Part shown: positions 16,211 to 24,756 of the stretch, piece by piece
How the letters are laid out: the number at the start of each line of letters is the position of its first letter
Numbering within the stretch: the stretch's first letter is position 1
DNA from: Mediterraneibacter faecis JCM 15917
GTDB lineage: Bacteria > Bacillota > Clostridia > Lachnospirales > Lachnospiraceae
DNA: 64,000 bases
Assembly (NCBI GenBank): GCA_001312505.1
Contig: BBDW01000002.1
Coordinates: 248,001-312,000, forward strand
Direction of reading: 5' to 3'
The notes under the pieces: model-generated
Told to the model about the DNA's origin: nothing
The model's input: the letters and a program-made list of their open reading frames with translations, nothing else
The model's database searches: none
Made by a program: the position numbers and the translations under genes

Positions 16211-16785
16211 TGCGTTTCACTGGAAAACTCAAAGAACCAATTATCGACTTCGTAACGCATCGTCTGACCATTCTATTTGAGCCAAATGAGGACTTTCTCG
16301 AAACCTATGAGGAATTGAAAGGCAAAGAGGTTTTAAGCCTTGAAATCAAGCCATACAGGAAGAAAAGAAGCCTTGATGCGAATGGTTACTACTGGGTACT
16401 ACTCACCAAGCTTGCAAAGGTAATGAACACATCGAATGCAGAGATGCATAACTTGATGCTGATTCACTACGGAGAGCCGGAGATCATTGAAGGAAAGCCG
16501 ATATACATGACAGTACCGGATACGGAAGATGCGGAAAAGAAAGTGATGCAAGCAACAGAATATCATCTGATGCCAACATCACAAGTAAGGCAAGGTGTAG
16601 ACGGTGTAATGTACAGGACTTACAAGCTTTTGAGAGGATCGAGCACTTACAACACAGAAGAGATGGCAAGGCTCATTGATGGACTTATCACAAGCTGCAA
16701 AGAAGCTGGAATGACGGATGCTGCGATTGCAACACCGGATGAAAAGAGATTGCTGAAAGAAAGGTATGGTGTGGATATTGGCTAA
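16210..16785 (+). CDS. NinB-like recombination protein
   Basis: 191 residues. The NinB signature is KKRSLDANGYYWVLLTKLAK (about 51-70) followed by MHNLMLIHYGEP. NinB/Orf proteins bind ssDNA and help strand annealing. ATG overlaps the stop of the Sak-like gene (TAATG). Confidence 0.7.
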   Translation: MRFTGKLKEPIIDFVTHRLTILFEPNEDFLETYEELKGKEVLSLEIKPYRKKRSLDANGYYWVLLTKLAKVMNTSNAEMHNLMLIHYGEPEIIEGKPIYMTVPDTEDAEKKVMQATEYHLMPTSQVRQGVDGVMYRTYKLLRGSSTYNTEEMARLIDGLITSCKEAGMTDAAIATPDEKRLLKERYGVDIG

Positions 16786-17078
16786 ACGATTGAAGAGCGT
16801 ATTCACAGAAGATATGAACCATTGCTACTTTACTGGTTATCCATATCCACATATTCACCATATCTTCTATGGAAGCAGACGAAAACTATCAGAGAGATAC
16901 GGATTTGTGATTCCCCCTTGCACCGTATCTCCATGAATTTCAAAAGGGGGGGAGTGTACATGACAATCCGAATCACGGTTTGGACTTGGAGCTTAAACAG
17001 ATGGCTCAACGATATTTCGAAGAGCATATAGGCAGCAGAGAAGAGTTCAGAGAGGTATTCGGAAAGTCTTGGCTATAA
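16766..17078 (+). CDS. NinG-like HNH-type protein, frameshifted as sequenced
   Basis: Joined product of about 103 residues from ATG 16766 inside the end of the preceding gene. NHCYFTGYPYPHIHHIFYGS (Cys plus HIHH) and, after the break, HEFQK...SVHDNPNHGLDLELK and FGKSWL match small phage HNH-like (NinG/DUF968-like) proteins. The frame changes at C5 (16913-16917), where C4 gives FVIPLAPYLHEFQKG. The G7 at 16945 adds a Gly in frame. Probably a structure-specific nuclease. Confidence 0.65.
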
Positions 17079-17211
17079 CTGGTATTAACCTAGCGGATAA
17101 GGTTGATATATAAACTCCTAATGGCTGACTGAAACAGTATGTCACAATCCTTAATCAGAGCCATGATGATTCGTCTCCTCGGCTTGTCCGGGGGGGAGAG
17201 AAAGGAGAACA

Positions 17212-17586
17212 ATGCAGACTTACGATATTGACATATTAGATTACATCAGAACCGGACATGACAGAGCAATCACGAGAGCTGAATTGTCTGATCTGACCGG
17301 TATAGACGATAGAACGATAAGAGACATGATCCATTATGCAAGACGAGATATTCCGATTCTCAATATGCAAGATGGCAGAGGGTACTTCGTTCCAGACATG
17401 AACATCTTAGAAGAGAGAATGATGCTGATGAAGTACATCAGACAAGAAGAAAGCCGGCTGAAGAGTATCGGCTGGGCACTAAAAACAGCAAGGCGAACAG
17501 CCAAGAATTGCAACATGGAGGTAGACACAGATGAATTCAAACCGAAAAGGGAAAGAGGGAGAAAGAGAGTTAGCAAATCTGCTTAA
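17212..17586 (+). CDS. HTH-domain early protein
   Basis: 124 residues. HTH: AITRAELSDLTGIDDRTIRD then MIHYARRDIPILNMQDGRGY, the wing-like turn seen in HTH_11-type domains. The C-terminal half is basic (TARRTAKNC, PKRERGRKRVSKSA). GAAAGGAGAACA before ATG. Bases 17079-17211 carry no gene but contain a G7 run. Possibly a transcription factor. Confidence 0.65.
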   Translation: MQTYDIDILDYIRTGHDRAITRAELSDLTGIDDRTIRDMIHYARRDIPILNMQDGRGYFVPDMNILEERMMLMKYIRQEESRLKSIGWALKTARRTAKNCNMEVDTDEFKPKRERGRKRVSKSA

Positions 17587-17854
17587 AGACAGATACGGAT
17601 ATGATTGCCGGAGAGGGCAGCAGTTCTGTGGATCCAATGGAGATGCAGATGTAGTCGGTCTTCCTGGCATCCATATTGAGTGCAAGAGGGTAGAGAAGCT
17701 TAACATCTATGAAGCTGTGGAACAGTCCATAAACGATGCGAGAGAGGGCGAAATGCCTACGGTAATGCATCGGAAGAATCACAAGGATTGGCTGGTCACA
17801 ATGACAATGGAAGATTGGATGAAATTATATGAAAGGCGATTACATAAAGATTAA
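17531..17854 (+). CDS. Holliday-junction-resolvase-like PDDEXK nuclease
   Basis: 107 residues, overlapping the previous gene by 56 bases. GKEGERELANLLKDRYGYDC, GSNGDADVVGLPGIHIECKR gives the E...D...ExK active-site pattern of archaeal-type Hjc/VRR-like resolvases. Partner genes (annealing protein, NinB, replication protein) fit a role in resolving phage recombination intermediates. Confidence 0.7.
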   Translation: MNSNRKGKEGERELANLLKDRYGYDCRRGQQFCGSNGDADVVGLPGIHIECKRVEKLNIYEAVEQSINDAREGEMPTVMHRKNHKDWLVTMTMEDWMKLYERRLHKD

Positions 17855-18635
17855 TCGGTCACTTCTCGAGTGGGGGGGGTGGTACAAAGACAAAAACACT
17901 TCCAGATTGTTCATACACATGCTTTTAAAAGCGAACTGGAAGGACGGATTTTTCTTAGGAATTGAGATAAAAAGGGGGTCATTCGTATCTTCTTTAGCCA
18001 AATTATCTGAAGAAACTAACCTTTCAGTTAGAGAGATAAGAACAGCAATAAAACACCTAGAATCGACAGGCGAAGTGACAAGCAAAAAATATAACAAATT
18101 CAGCGTATTTACGGTAAATAATTACTGCTCGTATCAATCGAGTGACACGCAAAGTGACAAGCAACCGACAAGCAACCGACAAGCAAGTGACAAGCAAGTG
18201 ACAACAATAGAAGAAGGGAAGAAAGGAAGAAAGAAAGAATATATAGATACTAACGTATCTATAAAGCAGCATAGCATTCAATCCATCATCGATGCTTGGA
18301 ATCAACTAGAGCCTTACGGAATCAAAATGATTTACCGTATCAATCCTGGTTCTAAGAGATATACTTCACTGATTGCCTTGCTTGAGCAATTCGGAGAAGA
18401 AAAAGTGATACAAGCTGTTGATAAGGTCAAACAGAGTGATTTCCTTCAGGGAAAGACAGATGCGAGATTCTCACTGAACTTCGATTGGTTCATCAATCCG
18501 AATAATTTTGTGAAGGTGCTTGAAGGAAAGTATGATGAACGGCACGATAAGAAACCAGCAACGAAGAACAATAACAACTTTGAGAGAAGACATTACGACA
18601 TGGATGATCTGGAAAGTAAGTTGCTAGGAAGGTGA
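17829..18635 (+). CDS. Replisome organiser / replication initiation protein
   Basis: 268 residues. N-terminal winged helix (INRSLLEW, RLFIHMLLKANWKDGFFLGI, LSEETNLSVREIRTAIKHLE, residues 1-95) as in Firmicute phage replisome organisers; linker SDTQSDKQPTSNRQASDKQV; C-terminal helical domain (IDAWNQLEPYGIKMIYRINP, LNFDWFINPNNFVKVLEGKY). The linker DNA carries six 11-bp iterons (18142-18208), a probable origin. LEWGGWY contains one extra Gly from the G8 run compared with the usual LEWxWY. Confidence 0.75.
   Translation: MKGDYIKINRSLLEWGGWYKDKNTSRLFIHMLLKANWKDGFFLGIEIKRGSFVSSLAKLSEETNLSVREIRTAIKHLESTGEVTSKKYNKFSVFTVNNYCSYQSSDTQSDKQPTSNRQASDKQVTTIEEGKKGRKKEYIDTNVSIKQHSIQSIIDAWNQLEPYGIKMIYRINPGSKRYTSLIALLEQFGEEKVIQAVDKVKQSDFLQGKTDARFSLNFDWFINPNNFVKVLEGKYDERHDKKPATKNNNNFERRHYDMDDLESKLLGR
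18142..18208. repeat. Six 11-bp iterons within the replication gene (probable phage origin)
   Basis: Units GTGACACGCAA, GTGACAAGCAA, CCGACAAGCAA, CCGACAAGCAA, GTGACAAGCAA, GTGACAACAAT; one base separates the first two. The consensus GACAAGCAA falls once per helical turn. Confidence 0.7.
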
Positions 18636-18641
18636 TTAAGA

Positions 18642-18977
18642 ATGGCAGAAGCAAACAAAGGCTGGGCGGTATGCTCAGTCTGTGGAAAAGAATTTGAGAT
18701 AGTCGGCAACCGAAAGAAGTGTTGTAGCAAGGCTTGCGGAGAAGAAAGAAGCCGAAGACAGTGTTGTGAGAGAGGAAAGGCAAGATACAGAGCCTTGAGT
18801 CCTGAACAGAAAAAGGAACTGGCAATGAAACGAAAGCAAGCCAAACCGAAGAAAGTAAAAGGCGCAATGAAACCGAAGTTTCAAAACGAGCTAGCAAGAG
18901 CTGCAGCGGAAGCAAGAAAACATGGAATGAGCTATGGCAAATACGTAGCGAATTGTGAAGGGAGAAGATATGGCTAA
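18642..18977 (+). CDS. Zinc-finger-containing basic protein
   Basis: 111 residues. AVCSVCGKEFEIVGNRKKCC...SKACGEERSRRQ forms a Cys4 zinc knuckle (about 10-35), followed by a basic Lys/Arg tail (MKRKQAKPKKVKGAMKPKFQ). Likely a nucleic-acid-binding phage protein. It overlaps the next gene's ATG by 8 bases. Confidence 0.6.
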   Translation: MAEANKGWAVCSVCGKEFEIVGNRKKCCSKACGEERSRRQCCERGKARYRALSPEQKKELAMKRKQAKPKKVKGAMKPKFQNELARAAAEARKHGMSYGKYVANCEGRRYG

Positions 18978-19413
18978 GACGATTGATGCAGAAGAATTTC
19001 TTTCCTGGCTGAACGAATCAGAGGAAGAATTGAAGAACACGATGGCAGATGAACTGAATCCGGACAGAAAGGACGAAGGGATCCTACTCACAACAGAGAC
19101 CGTCAGAAAGTATGTCGAGAGCATGTGCAAGATTGACAATGCTGACAGTAAGCGTGGATGGATACCAGTGACAGAAAGACTTCCGGAAGATGAAAGAGAT
19201 GTACTACTCACACTTGAGTCAACGAACGGTAACGGATACAGAGAGTACAGTGTAGGATGCTACATCCAAGTATTTGACGAGGACACAGAAAAGCACTGGC
19301 TTGACAGACAGTATGGATATCTAGAGTGGGATAAATACTCAAACGGACACGGTGGATGCTCACTGTACAGAGTGGCAGCATGGATGCCGATTCCGAATCT
19401 GTACAAGGGATAA
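18970..19413 (+). CDS. DUF551-domain early protein
   Basis: 147 residues from ATG 18970 (GGGAGAAG upstream). The C-terminal DUF551 motif is GWIPVTERLPEDERDVLLTL ... AAWMPIPNLYKG. N-terminal part carries a DAEEFLSWL helix typical of related phage proteins. A second DUF551 protein is at 25675. Role unknown; the domain is common in Clostridial phages. Confidence 0.7.
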   Translation: MAKTIDAEEFLSWLNESEEELKNTMADELNPDRKDEGILLTTETVRKYVESMCKIDNADSKRGWIPVTERLPEDERDVLLTLESTNGNGYREYSVGCYIQVFDEDTEKHWLDRQYGYLEWDKYSNGHGGCSLYRVAAWMPIPNLYKG

Positions 19414-19418
19414 AGACC

Positions 19419-19535
19419 ATGAACAGACAAGAAAAAGAGGATCAGGCGCAGATTGAGTACCTGAGACGATGGAAAGAGAAGAAACAGAAGAGAAAGAATC
19501 TGTTAGAAAAACTGAGAAAGAGAGGCACGAAATGA
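19419..19535 (+). CDS. Very small basic protein
   Basis: 38 residues, strongly charged (RRWKEKKQKRKNLLEKLRKR). ATG at 19419; its stop overlaps the next start (ATGA). Plausible as a coupled micro-gene, but no homology is evident. Confidence 0.4.
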   Translation: MNRQEKEDQAQIEYLRRWKEKKQKRKNLLEKLRKRGTK

Positions 19536-20089
19536 AATACAAAGTTGGAGACAAGGTAAAAGTTAGAAGTGACTTAAAAACATCGGTGTTGTATGGCAGT
19601 TTATACGCAGTTGCTGAAATGATAAAGAAAAAGATTGTAACGATTACATACGTGTATGATGGTTGCTACAAAGTTGTAGAAGATGACTATGCGTGGACAG
19701 ATGAAATGCTTGAGGGATTAGCAGAGGACGAACTGACAGCGGAAGAAGCAATTATACTTAGAGGCGAAATGTGTGAGGGAAGGAGTTGCAGTCGTTGCAA
19801 GCTGAGTGCCTATAACAATGGCACGGGTATTACCTGTAATGAATTAGCGGTAAAACATCCTGAACGATATATCGAAGTCCTCAAACAGTACAAGAAAGAC
19901 CATGAAAAGAAAGAAATTGAAGTTGTGAAGAAAACCTGTTGCCTTGTAATAGACGAAAAAAGAACGGTTGTTCACGAAGAGGAAATTGACAATCATGATT
20001 CTTGCGAAGAAGTGCTGAAAAGATATTGCGAAGAGCATGACGGAAAGTTTTTTGCAATATGCGAAAGCAGATATGCGGTAAAGGAGTAA
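19532..20089 (+). CDS. Hypothetical early protein with KOW-like start and Cys pair
   Basis: 185 residues from ATG 19532. The start YKVGDKVKVRSDLKTSVLYG resembles an SH3-like barrel found in several phage proteins. The centre has MCEGRSCSRCKLSAYNNGTG (CxxC) and C-terminal half is rich in Glu/Lys. Function unknown. Confidence 0.6.
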   Translation: MKYKVGDKVKVRSDLKTSVLYGSLYAVAEMIKKKIVTITYVYDGCYKVVEDDYAWTDEMLEGLAEDELTAEEAIILRGEMCEGRSCSRCKLSAYNNGTGITCNELAVKHPERYIEVLKQYKKDHEKKEIEVVKKTCCLVIDEKRTVVHEEEIDNHDSCEEVLKRYCEEHDGKFFAICESRYAVKE

Positions 20090-20092
20090 GTC

Positions 20093-20311
20093 ATGAATAT
20101 TGGAGACAAGATAGATTACATGATTCAGTGTTTGAAAGTCGCAAAAGCTGAGTACGATTACACAGCTGATTACATAGCAAAGAAACCAACTGAACAGTTA
20201 GAACTGTGGAATTTTCTTGATACACACAGAAGTCCAAACAAAGCATTAATTAAAGACAACTTAAAGAATGTGGCAAGAATGGGATTCCAGCTTGCAAATG
20301 AGGTGAAGTGA
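20093..20311 (+). CDS. Small hypothetical early protein
   Basis: 72 residues. Helical (YMIQCLKVAKAEYDYTADYI). Stop overlaps the ATG of the ASCH gene. No family recognised. Confidence 0.55.
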   Translation: MNIGDKIDYMIQCLKVAKAEYDYTADYIAKKPTEQLELWNFLDTHRSPNKALIKDNLKNVARMGFQLANEVK

Positions 20312-20715
20312 TGGATGGACTAATTGTAAAAAAGAGATGGTTAAATCTTATCCTTAGTGGGAAGAAAACTATTGAAATAAGAGGTAGTAATACCAAGAAA
20401 ATAGGACAGCCGATCTATTTACTGGAAAGTGGGACAAACCTTGTAAAAGGCACATGTATTATAGACTCTACATATCCAATATCCTGTTCTGATTGGTCTG
20501 AGGAAAGAGAAAAACACTGTGTTGACATATCTTATTCAGAGTTGAAGAAAAGGTATAAAAGACCTCATGCGTGGGTACTTAGAAATGTGAAACTGACGGA
20601 AGAAGAATGGAAGTACGAACATCCAAAGGGTGCGATTATATGGGTAAAAGATGTAATGCCGGCATATGAACTGCAAACTGGATATATAGACGTAATTTTT
20701 AGAAACAATATGTAA
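20311..20715 (+). CDS. ASCH-domain protein
   Basis: 134 residues from ATG 20311. ASCH signature: VKKRWLNLILSGKKTIEIRG at the start, then GTCIIDSTYPIS and PHAWVLRNVKL. ASCH domains have a beta barrel related to PUA and are thought to bind RNA. The family is common in phage early regions; the RNA is unknown. Confidence 0.75.
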   Translation: MDGLIVKKRWLNLILSGKKTIEIRGSNTKKIGQPIYLLESGTNLVKGTCIIDSTYPISCSDWSEEREKHCVDISYSELKKRYKRPHAWVLRNVKLTEEEWKYEHPKGAIIWVKDVMPAYELQTGYIDVIFRNNM

Positions 20716-20775
20716 TTTACAGAAAGGAGTACGGAGCTCCGGCCGGGCAAAGATATATCGGCTCCTTTCGAGAAG

Positions 20776-21642
20776 ATGGAACAAAGAAAAAAGAAACTTA
20801 AGTGTGAGATTTATAGAGATTCAATGCAGAATTACAAGAAATATGCAATCCCACCAGCGCAGCTGATTATAGCTGATGTGCCATACAATGTCGGAAGCAA
20901 CTTCTACGGAAGTAATCCAATGTGGTACGTAGGTGGGGGGGATAACAAAAACGGTGAAAGTAAACTTGCAAAGAAAGCAGCGTTCAATTCAGATTTCAAT
21001 TTCAATCTATATGAGTATTTCCATTTTTGCTCAAAGATGTTGAAGAAAGAACCTAAGAAAGCCGGCAAGCGTGGCAGAAGTTCTGATGCTCCGTGCATGA
21101 TTGTATTTTGCAGTTTTGAACAGTTAAGCACACTGATCAACGCAGCTAAGAAACATGGCTTTGTGAATTACATACCGCTTGTATTTGTGAAAAATTACAG
21201 CCCACAGGTATTGAAAGCAAATATGCGTGTTGTAGGCGCTACGGAATACGCTTTGGTATTATACCGAGACAAACTTCCAAAATTTAGAAATGGCGCACAG
21301 TTTGATGAAAATGGAAAAACGATTCGAGGTACAGGACATATGGTATTTAACTGGTTCAAGTGGGAAAAGGATGGAAAAGATATTCCGAAAATTCATCCGG
21401 CTCAAAAGCCAGTGAGATTGTTAGAACAATTGATTCAGACATTTACTGATCCTGGAGATGTAGTTATTGATCCATGTTGCGGTTCTGGAAGCACGTTGAG
21501 AGCAGCTAGAAACCTGGGTAGAAGCGCATTCGGTTTTGAAATTGACCGAAATTTCTATGAAAGAGCTAAGAATGAAATGCTGAAAGTTGAAAAAGAGTCG
21601 CAGATGAGCCTTGAAGACTTCCCGGAGGTAATGCCGAAATGA
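20776..21642 (+). CDS. Phage DNA adenine/cytosine-N4 methyltransferase
   Basis: 288 residues. Beta-class order: catalytic motif IV DVPYN (about residue 35) precedes the SAM motif DPCCGSGSTLRAA (about 237). HPAQKPVRLLEQLIQ matches motif X. No endonuclease partner lies beside it, so it is an orphan enzyme, perhaps protecting phage DNA from host restriction. At 20935 G7 gives YVGGGDNKNG where relatives have YVGGDNKNG. Confidence 0.85.
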   Translation: MEQRKKKLKCEIYRDSMQNYKKYAIPPAQLIIADVPYNVGSNFYGSNPMWYVGGGDNKNGESKLAKKAAFNSDFNFNLYEYFHFCSKMLKKEPKKAGKRGRSSDAPCMIVFCSFEQLSTLINAAKKHGFVNYIPLVFVKNYSPQVLKANMRVVGATEYALVLYRDKLPKFRNGAQFDENGKTIRGTGHMVFNWFKWEKDGKDIPKIHPAQKPVRLLEQLIQTFTDPGDVVIDPCCGSGSTLRAARNLGRSAFGFEIDRNFYERAKNEMLKVEKESQMSLEDFPEVMPK

Positions 21643-21665
21643 AAGATTTGCGTAGGTGGTAAGAA

Positions 21666-22061
21666 ATGAATATTGAATTAAAAGAGATAGACAAAGACAC
21701 ATTGAAAGTTGGAGATTGGGTCGGGATTGCAAGAGAAGTAAGCTACGGATGGGGGGGTTTATCATTCCGGCATAGACTGATTTTTCCGGCACAAATTACA
21801 AGAATCACTCCAAAGCGAACCAAATTCTTTACGGATAAGTTTGGAGAACATGACAAAAGAGAAGTATTTTATGAGTGTGATAGTGAAGCTGAGAAAGAAA
21901 CTTTTCTTGCTAAGGCATTTTGTGCTATTAAAAACGGAATATTTGAGTTAACCGAATTGAAAAGAAATAATTACATCGCAAGAATCAGCGATGAAGATTT
22001 GCCGGAAGTAGCTGAACACATGGAAGCAATTATGGAAATTATAGAGAAATACAAGGAGTAG
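21666..22061 (+). CDS. Hypothetical early protein
   Basis: 131 residues. KVGDWVGIAREVSYGW, LIFPAQITRITPKRTKFFTD suggests a beta-barrel. Polar C-terminus. A G7 run at 21751 codes GWGG. No named family. Confidence 0.55.
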   Translation: MNIELKEIDKDTLKVGDWVGIAREVSYGWGGLSFRHRLIFPAQITRITPKRTKFFTDKFGEHDKREVFYECDSEAEKETFLAKAFCAIKNGIFELTELKRNNYIARISDEDLPEVAEHMEAIMEIIEKYKE

Positions 22062-22063
22062 CA

Positions 22064-22201
22064 ATGTTTGAAGAATTATATAAATTCATATCCAGATTGC
22101 ATTACGGGATAAAGTTCATGCCGGAAAAGGATTTTGACGAGCTTTTATCTCGGTGCGACTGGGAGCAAAGGATGTATGCATTGTGCTTTAGATATTTGTA
22201 A
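22064..22201 (+). CDS. Small hypothetical protein
   Basis: 45 residues from ATG 22064 with AAGGAGTAGCA. FEELYKFISRLHYGIKFMPE. Last gene before the moron promoter at 22235. No homology recognised. Confidence 0.5.
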   Translation: MFEELYKFISRLHYGIKFMPEKDFDELLSRCDWEQRMYALCFRYL

Positions 22202-22234
22202 ACGTGGAGAAAAATCATGAAAGCACCTTGACAA

Positions 22235-22263
22235 TTGAATATTGATGGTTGGAATGGTATAAT
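22235..22263 (+). promoter_or_regulatory. Moron promoter
   Basis: TTGAAT, 17 bases, TATAAT, 31 bases before ATG 22294. Confidence 0.7.
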
Positions 22264-22293
22264 GATACAAAAAATGAAAAGGAATATATCTAT

Positions 22294-23052
22294 ATGCAGA
22301 CAATAATCGAAAAAATAAAAGAGGTTTGTAAAAAACATCCTATTATAATTGTTCTGATAATAGCTATTGTGCTTTTAGTTGGTGCTCCTTTAATTATTCA
22401 AGCAATATACCATACGCCAGCACCGTGCGAATTATTAGAAGAAAAAATACCACCAGGGAGCTTGCTGACGTACATAGGATCTGTATTAACGTTCGGTGCA
22501 ACATTTATGTTAAGCTTGTTAGTGTATCGTTCAAACAAAGAACAATATGAAAGAGCGAGCATTTCTGAGAATAAAGCAATGCTTGTCATTGATAATGATA
22601 GCGGTATGAAAACAGATGTGTTAAAATCTAGTAAAAAGGATAAATATGATATTTTTATTAACGTGAAGTTGAAAATATTGTCAAAGGCAATGATTTCCAG
22701 AATTCATGTAACGCATTTTTCAGCAAGTGATTTTGATCAACCAAGAGATGATGAACGTCAGTTTTATGCAGACTGTGGTAAAGGAAAAAATGTTACGTTT
22801 CAGTATAAGTCAAAGGATACATTAATGATAACATTTTGCTCAACAGACGAAAAACTTCGAAATATTTTATGTACATCAAAAAAACTATCTATTGGTTTTG
22901 ATATAGTAATAACGTGCGAAGATGTGAAAACGATATTGACTATGAATATGAATTGCACTACATGTGAAATTATCGGAGAACAGACAATTATAGGAAAAAT
23001 ATTCGACATAGAAAATGCAAATTCTGCTTTTTTGGATGCGTACATAGCTTAA
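22294..23052 (+). CDS. Two-helix membrane protein, probable moron
   Basis: 252 residues from ATG 22294 (AAAGGAA upstream). Two membrane helices (IIIVLIIAIVLLVGAPLIIQ, about 18-37; LTYIGSVLTFGATFMLSLLV, about 58-77), then a cytosolic domain of about 165 residues. It has its own promoter and a terminator, and is more AT-rich than its neighbours. This is the classic moron layout, expressed from the lysogen. A role in superinfection exclusion or host conversion is inference; no domain name is recognised. Confidence 0.65.
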   Translation: MQTIIEKIKEVCKKHPIIIVLIIAIVLLVGAPLIIQAIYHTPAPCELLEEKIPPGSLLTYIGSVLTFGATFMLSLLVYRSNKEQYERASISENKAMLVIDNDSGMKTDVLKSSKKDKYDIFINVKLKILSKAMISRIHVTHFSASDFDQPRDDERQFYADCGKGKNVTFQYKSKDTLMITFCSTDEKLRNILCTSKKLSIGFDIVITCEDVKTILTMNMNCTTCEIIGEQTIIGKIFDIENANSAFLDAYIA

Positions 23053-23057
23053 GAAGC

Positions 23058-23095
23058 TTACCAACCATCAATATTCGGTGGTTGGTATTTTTTTA
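23058..23095 (+). terminator. Terminator after moron
   Basis: ACCAACCA, 11-base loop, TGGTTGGT, then ATTTTTTT. Confidence 0.75.
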
Positions 23096-23123
23096 CGCTT
23101 TTTTAAGGAGAAAGGAACGAATT

Positions 23124-23816
23124 ATGAAATTAACAGGAATAGCAAGAGAAGATTTAGAAGCGAAAGGTTTGGTGTTACCAAATAAACTTGAACTTGAATG
23201 CAGAGGAACAGCAATTCCGGACATTTATGCGAGTATAATCGGCAGAAAGAATGTTGATACCGGAGAATTCGAATCATTCTTTAAGATAGACAATAAAAAT
23301 GGCAACACAGCGGAATTTGACAGATTCCGGGAGAACGTCACATTGTTAGAAAAAGAGCATACCGTCTTTAGTCGAGAAACGATAGAAGATAAGAATGTGA
23401 TTGACTATTATGTTCCGTATGATATCCAGGAGAGCAGCAAGAATAGACCGACAGTGACGGACGAATTCCCGGAAAACGCTTATCTGACAGAAGGATATTA
23501 CGAGTGCGAATATGAGCTACTTCTGACTTGCGGAGAGGCAACCAGAAGGCTTGTAATTCCGAAGAGAACAGTCAATGTTCCGATGATTTCATTACTGTCA
23601 AACATCGAAGATGAAATCACAGATATTCTCGATGGATTTCCAGACGAGGACAATGATTTCGCCGATGTTTTGGAGTTAGTAGACGAGCATTATGAAATTA
23701 AGATGTTTGATGACTGTGGAATTCCGGCAAATATTGAAATCAACCACGCAGATGATTTCGTGAATATGATTGTTTCAGCCAGACAGATCAAGTGTGAATT
23801 CAAGTATTCGGAGTGA
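23124..23816 (+). CDS. Hypothetical early protein
   Basis: 230 residues from ATG 23124 with AAGGAGAAAGGAACG. The centre (SLLSNIEDEITDILDGFPDE) and acidic residues suggest a cytosolic protein. The order and size do not match a family I know. Confidence 0.5.
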   Translation: MKLTGIAREDLEAKGLVLPNKLELECRGTAIPDIYASIIGRKNVDTGEFESFFKIDNKNGNTAEFDRFRENVTLLEKEHTVFSRETIEDKNVIDYYVPYDIQESSKNRPTVTDEFPENAYLTEGYYECEYELLLTCGEATRRLVIPKRTVNVPMISLLSNIEDEITDILDGFPDEDNDFADVLELVDEHYEIKMFDDCGIPANIEINHADDFVNMIVSARQIKCEFKYSE

Positions 23817-23820
23817 AAAG

Positions 23821-23973
23821 ATGGGATGTAAGAATTATTGCTGGTATGGAAAGAATGCTTGTTGTCTGGAATGTCAGATAAAAGACCAATGCAATATTCG
23901 GTGCGGTGACGAATATGCGGTAGAGTGCCCGTATTATGTGAAGGAGAATAAAGATGAAAATTGTAAAAGGTAA
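23821..23973 (+). CDS. Cys-rich small protein
   Basis: 50 residues from ATG 23821: MGCKNYCWYGKNACCLECQI, then QCNIRCG and VECPYYVK, eight Cys, probably zinc binding. Overlaps the next gene. Confidence 0.55.
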   Translation: MGCKNYCWYGKNACCLECQIKDQCNIRCGDEYAVECPYYVKENKDENCKR

Positions 23974-24298
23974 AGAACAGGAATATAAAGACTGGTATGA
24001 AAAAAACAGTGATCCATACGGTAGAGCGTGTTTTACATATGCTGAAAGATGGGCTGGAATGATGGAAGAGAAGATAAAAGCATCAGAAGATGATGAAATG
24101 AAAGTTATTGTTGATAATGCAAAGCAGCTGAGCTATGAAGCGGATACAGAGGGAATTACAGGATTTATGTACGGAGTAGCTGTCAGTATTCTTTCTCAAT
24201 GTTGGGAATACGGAGAATGTCTAAGAAAATGGCACAACAAAGATTATGGATATGACGGTGACGGTGTTGTAAATCCGGCGGTCATAACTGTTGGTTGA
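23954..24298 (+). CDS. Hypothetical early protein
   Basis: 114 residues. Helical (YGRACFTYAERWAGMMEEKI). ATG overlaps the preceding gene's tail by 20 bases. Function unknown. Confidence 0.55.
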   Translation: MKIVKGKEQEYKDWYEKNSDPYGRACFTYAERWAGMMEEKIKASEDDEMKVIVDNAKQLSYEADTEGITGFMYGVAVSILSQCWEYGECLRKWHNKDYGYDGDGVVNPAVITVG

Positions 24299-24312
24299 AA
24301 AGGAAAGTAAAG

Positions 24313-24483
24313 ATGAATGGTAAAGACTTTATAGGAGTGCTTGAAGAAGCCAGGCTAAAAATAGAGCTGTCAAATAAACGCATTTTGTTTATGCATCCGG
24401 AAGATATCGCAATACTTGATTTGGACAAGGTGAGCAGCAGCGTGTATCTTGTTGAAGAAAGAAGATGGAACATGGGAAAGTAA
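24313..24483 (+). CDS. Small hypothetical protein
   Basis: 56 residues from ATG 24313 (GGAAAG upstream). FIGVLEEARLKIELSNKRIL. Stop overlaps the next small gene. Confidence 0.5.
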   Translation: MNGKDFIGVLEEARLKIELSNKRILFMHPEDIAILDLDKVSSSVYLVEERRWNMGK

Positions 24484-24572
24484 TAGCGATTACCGATGAA
24501 GAATTAAAAAAGATTGTATGGGATGCAATCAAAAACAATAAAGTGAAGTATCACAGAGGAAGAAGGAGATAA
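24465..24572 (+). CDS. Very small protein
   Basis: 35 residues: HGKVIAITDEELKKIVWDAI then a basic tail. Overlaps its neighbour by 19 bases. Confidence 0.4.
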   Translation: MEHGKVIAITDEELKKIVWDAIKNNKVKYHRGRRR

Positions 24573-24573
24573 A

Positions 24574-24756
24574 GTGAGAAGAGAATCACTGATTCATAAA
24601 ATCTTGAGGAAACTCGGTTTTATCAAGGACATTGAGGATGATAGGAAATTGAAAATGGAGATGTGCAAAAGAGCAATAAAGGCAAATGTATGTCCGGAGG
24701 ATTGCGACATTTGTGCATGGGATACGAAAGGTGGAGTTAGTTATGAGAATCATTAG
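24574..24756 (+). CDS. Small Cys-containing protein
   Basis: 60 residues, GTG start at 24574 fixed by AGAAGGAG ten bases upstream. Basic first half, then KANVCPEDCDICAWDTKG, a CxxxCxxC cluster. Function unknown. Confidence 0.5.
   Translation: MRRESLIHKILRKLGFIKDIEDDRKLKMEMCKRAIKANVCPEDCDICAWDTKGGVSYENH

Noticed and set aside
18142-18208. CRISPR array
   Set aside because: Units are 11 bp, contiguous, without spacers, and in a coding region. No CRISPR array or cas gene is seen in the window.
20776-21642. Complete restriction-modification system
   Set aside because: No endonuclease or specificity gene lies next to the methyltransferase.
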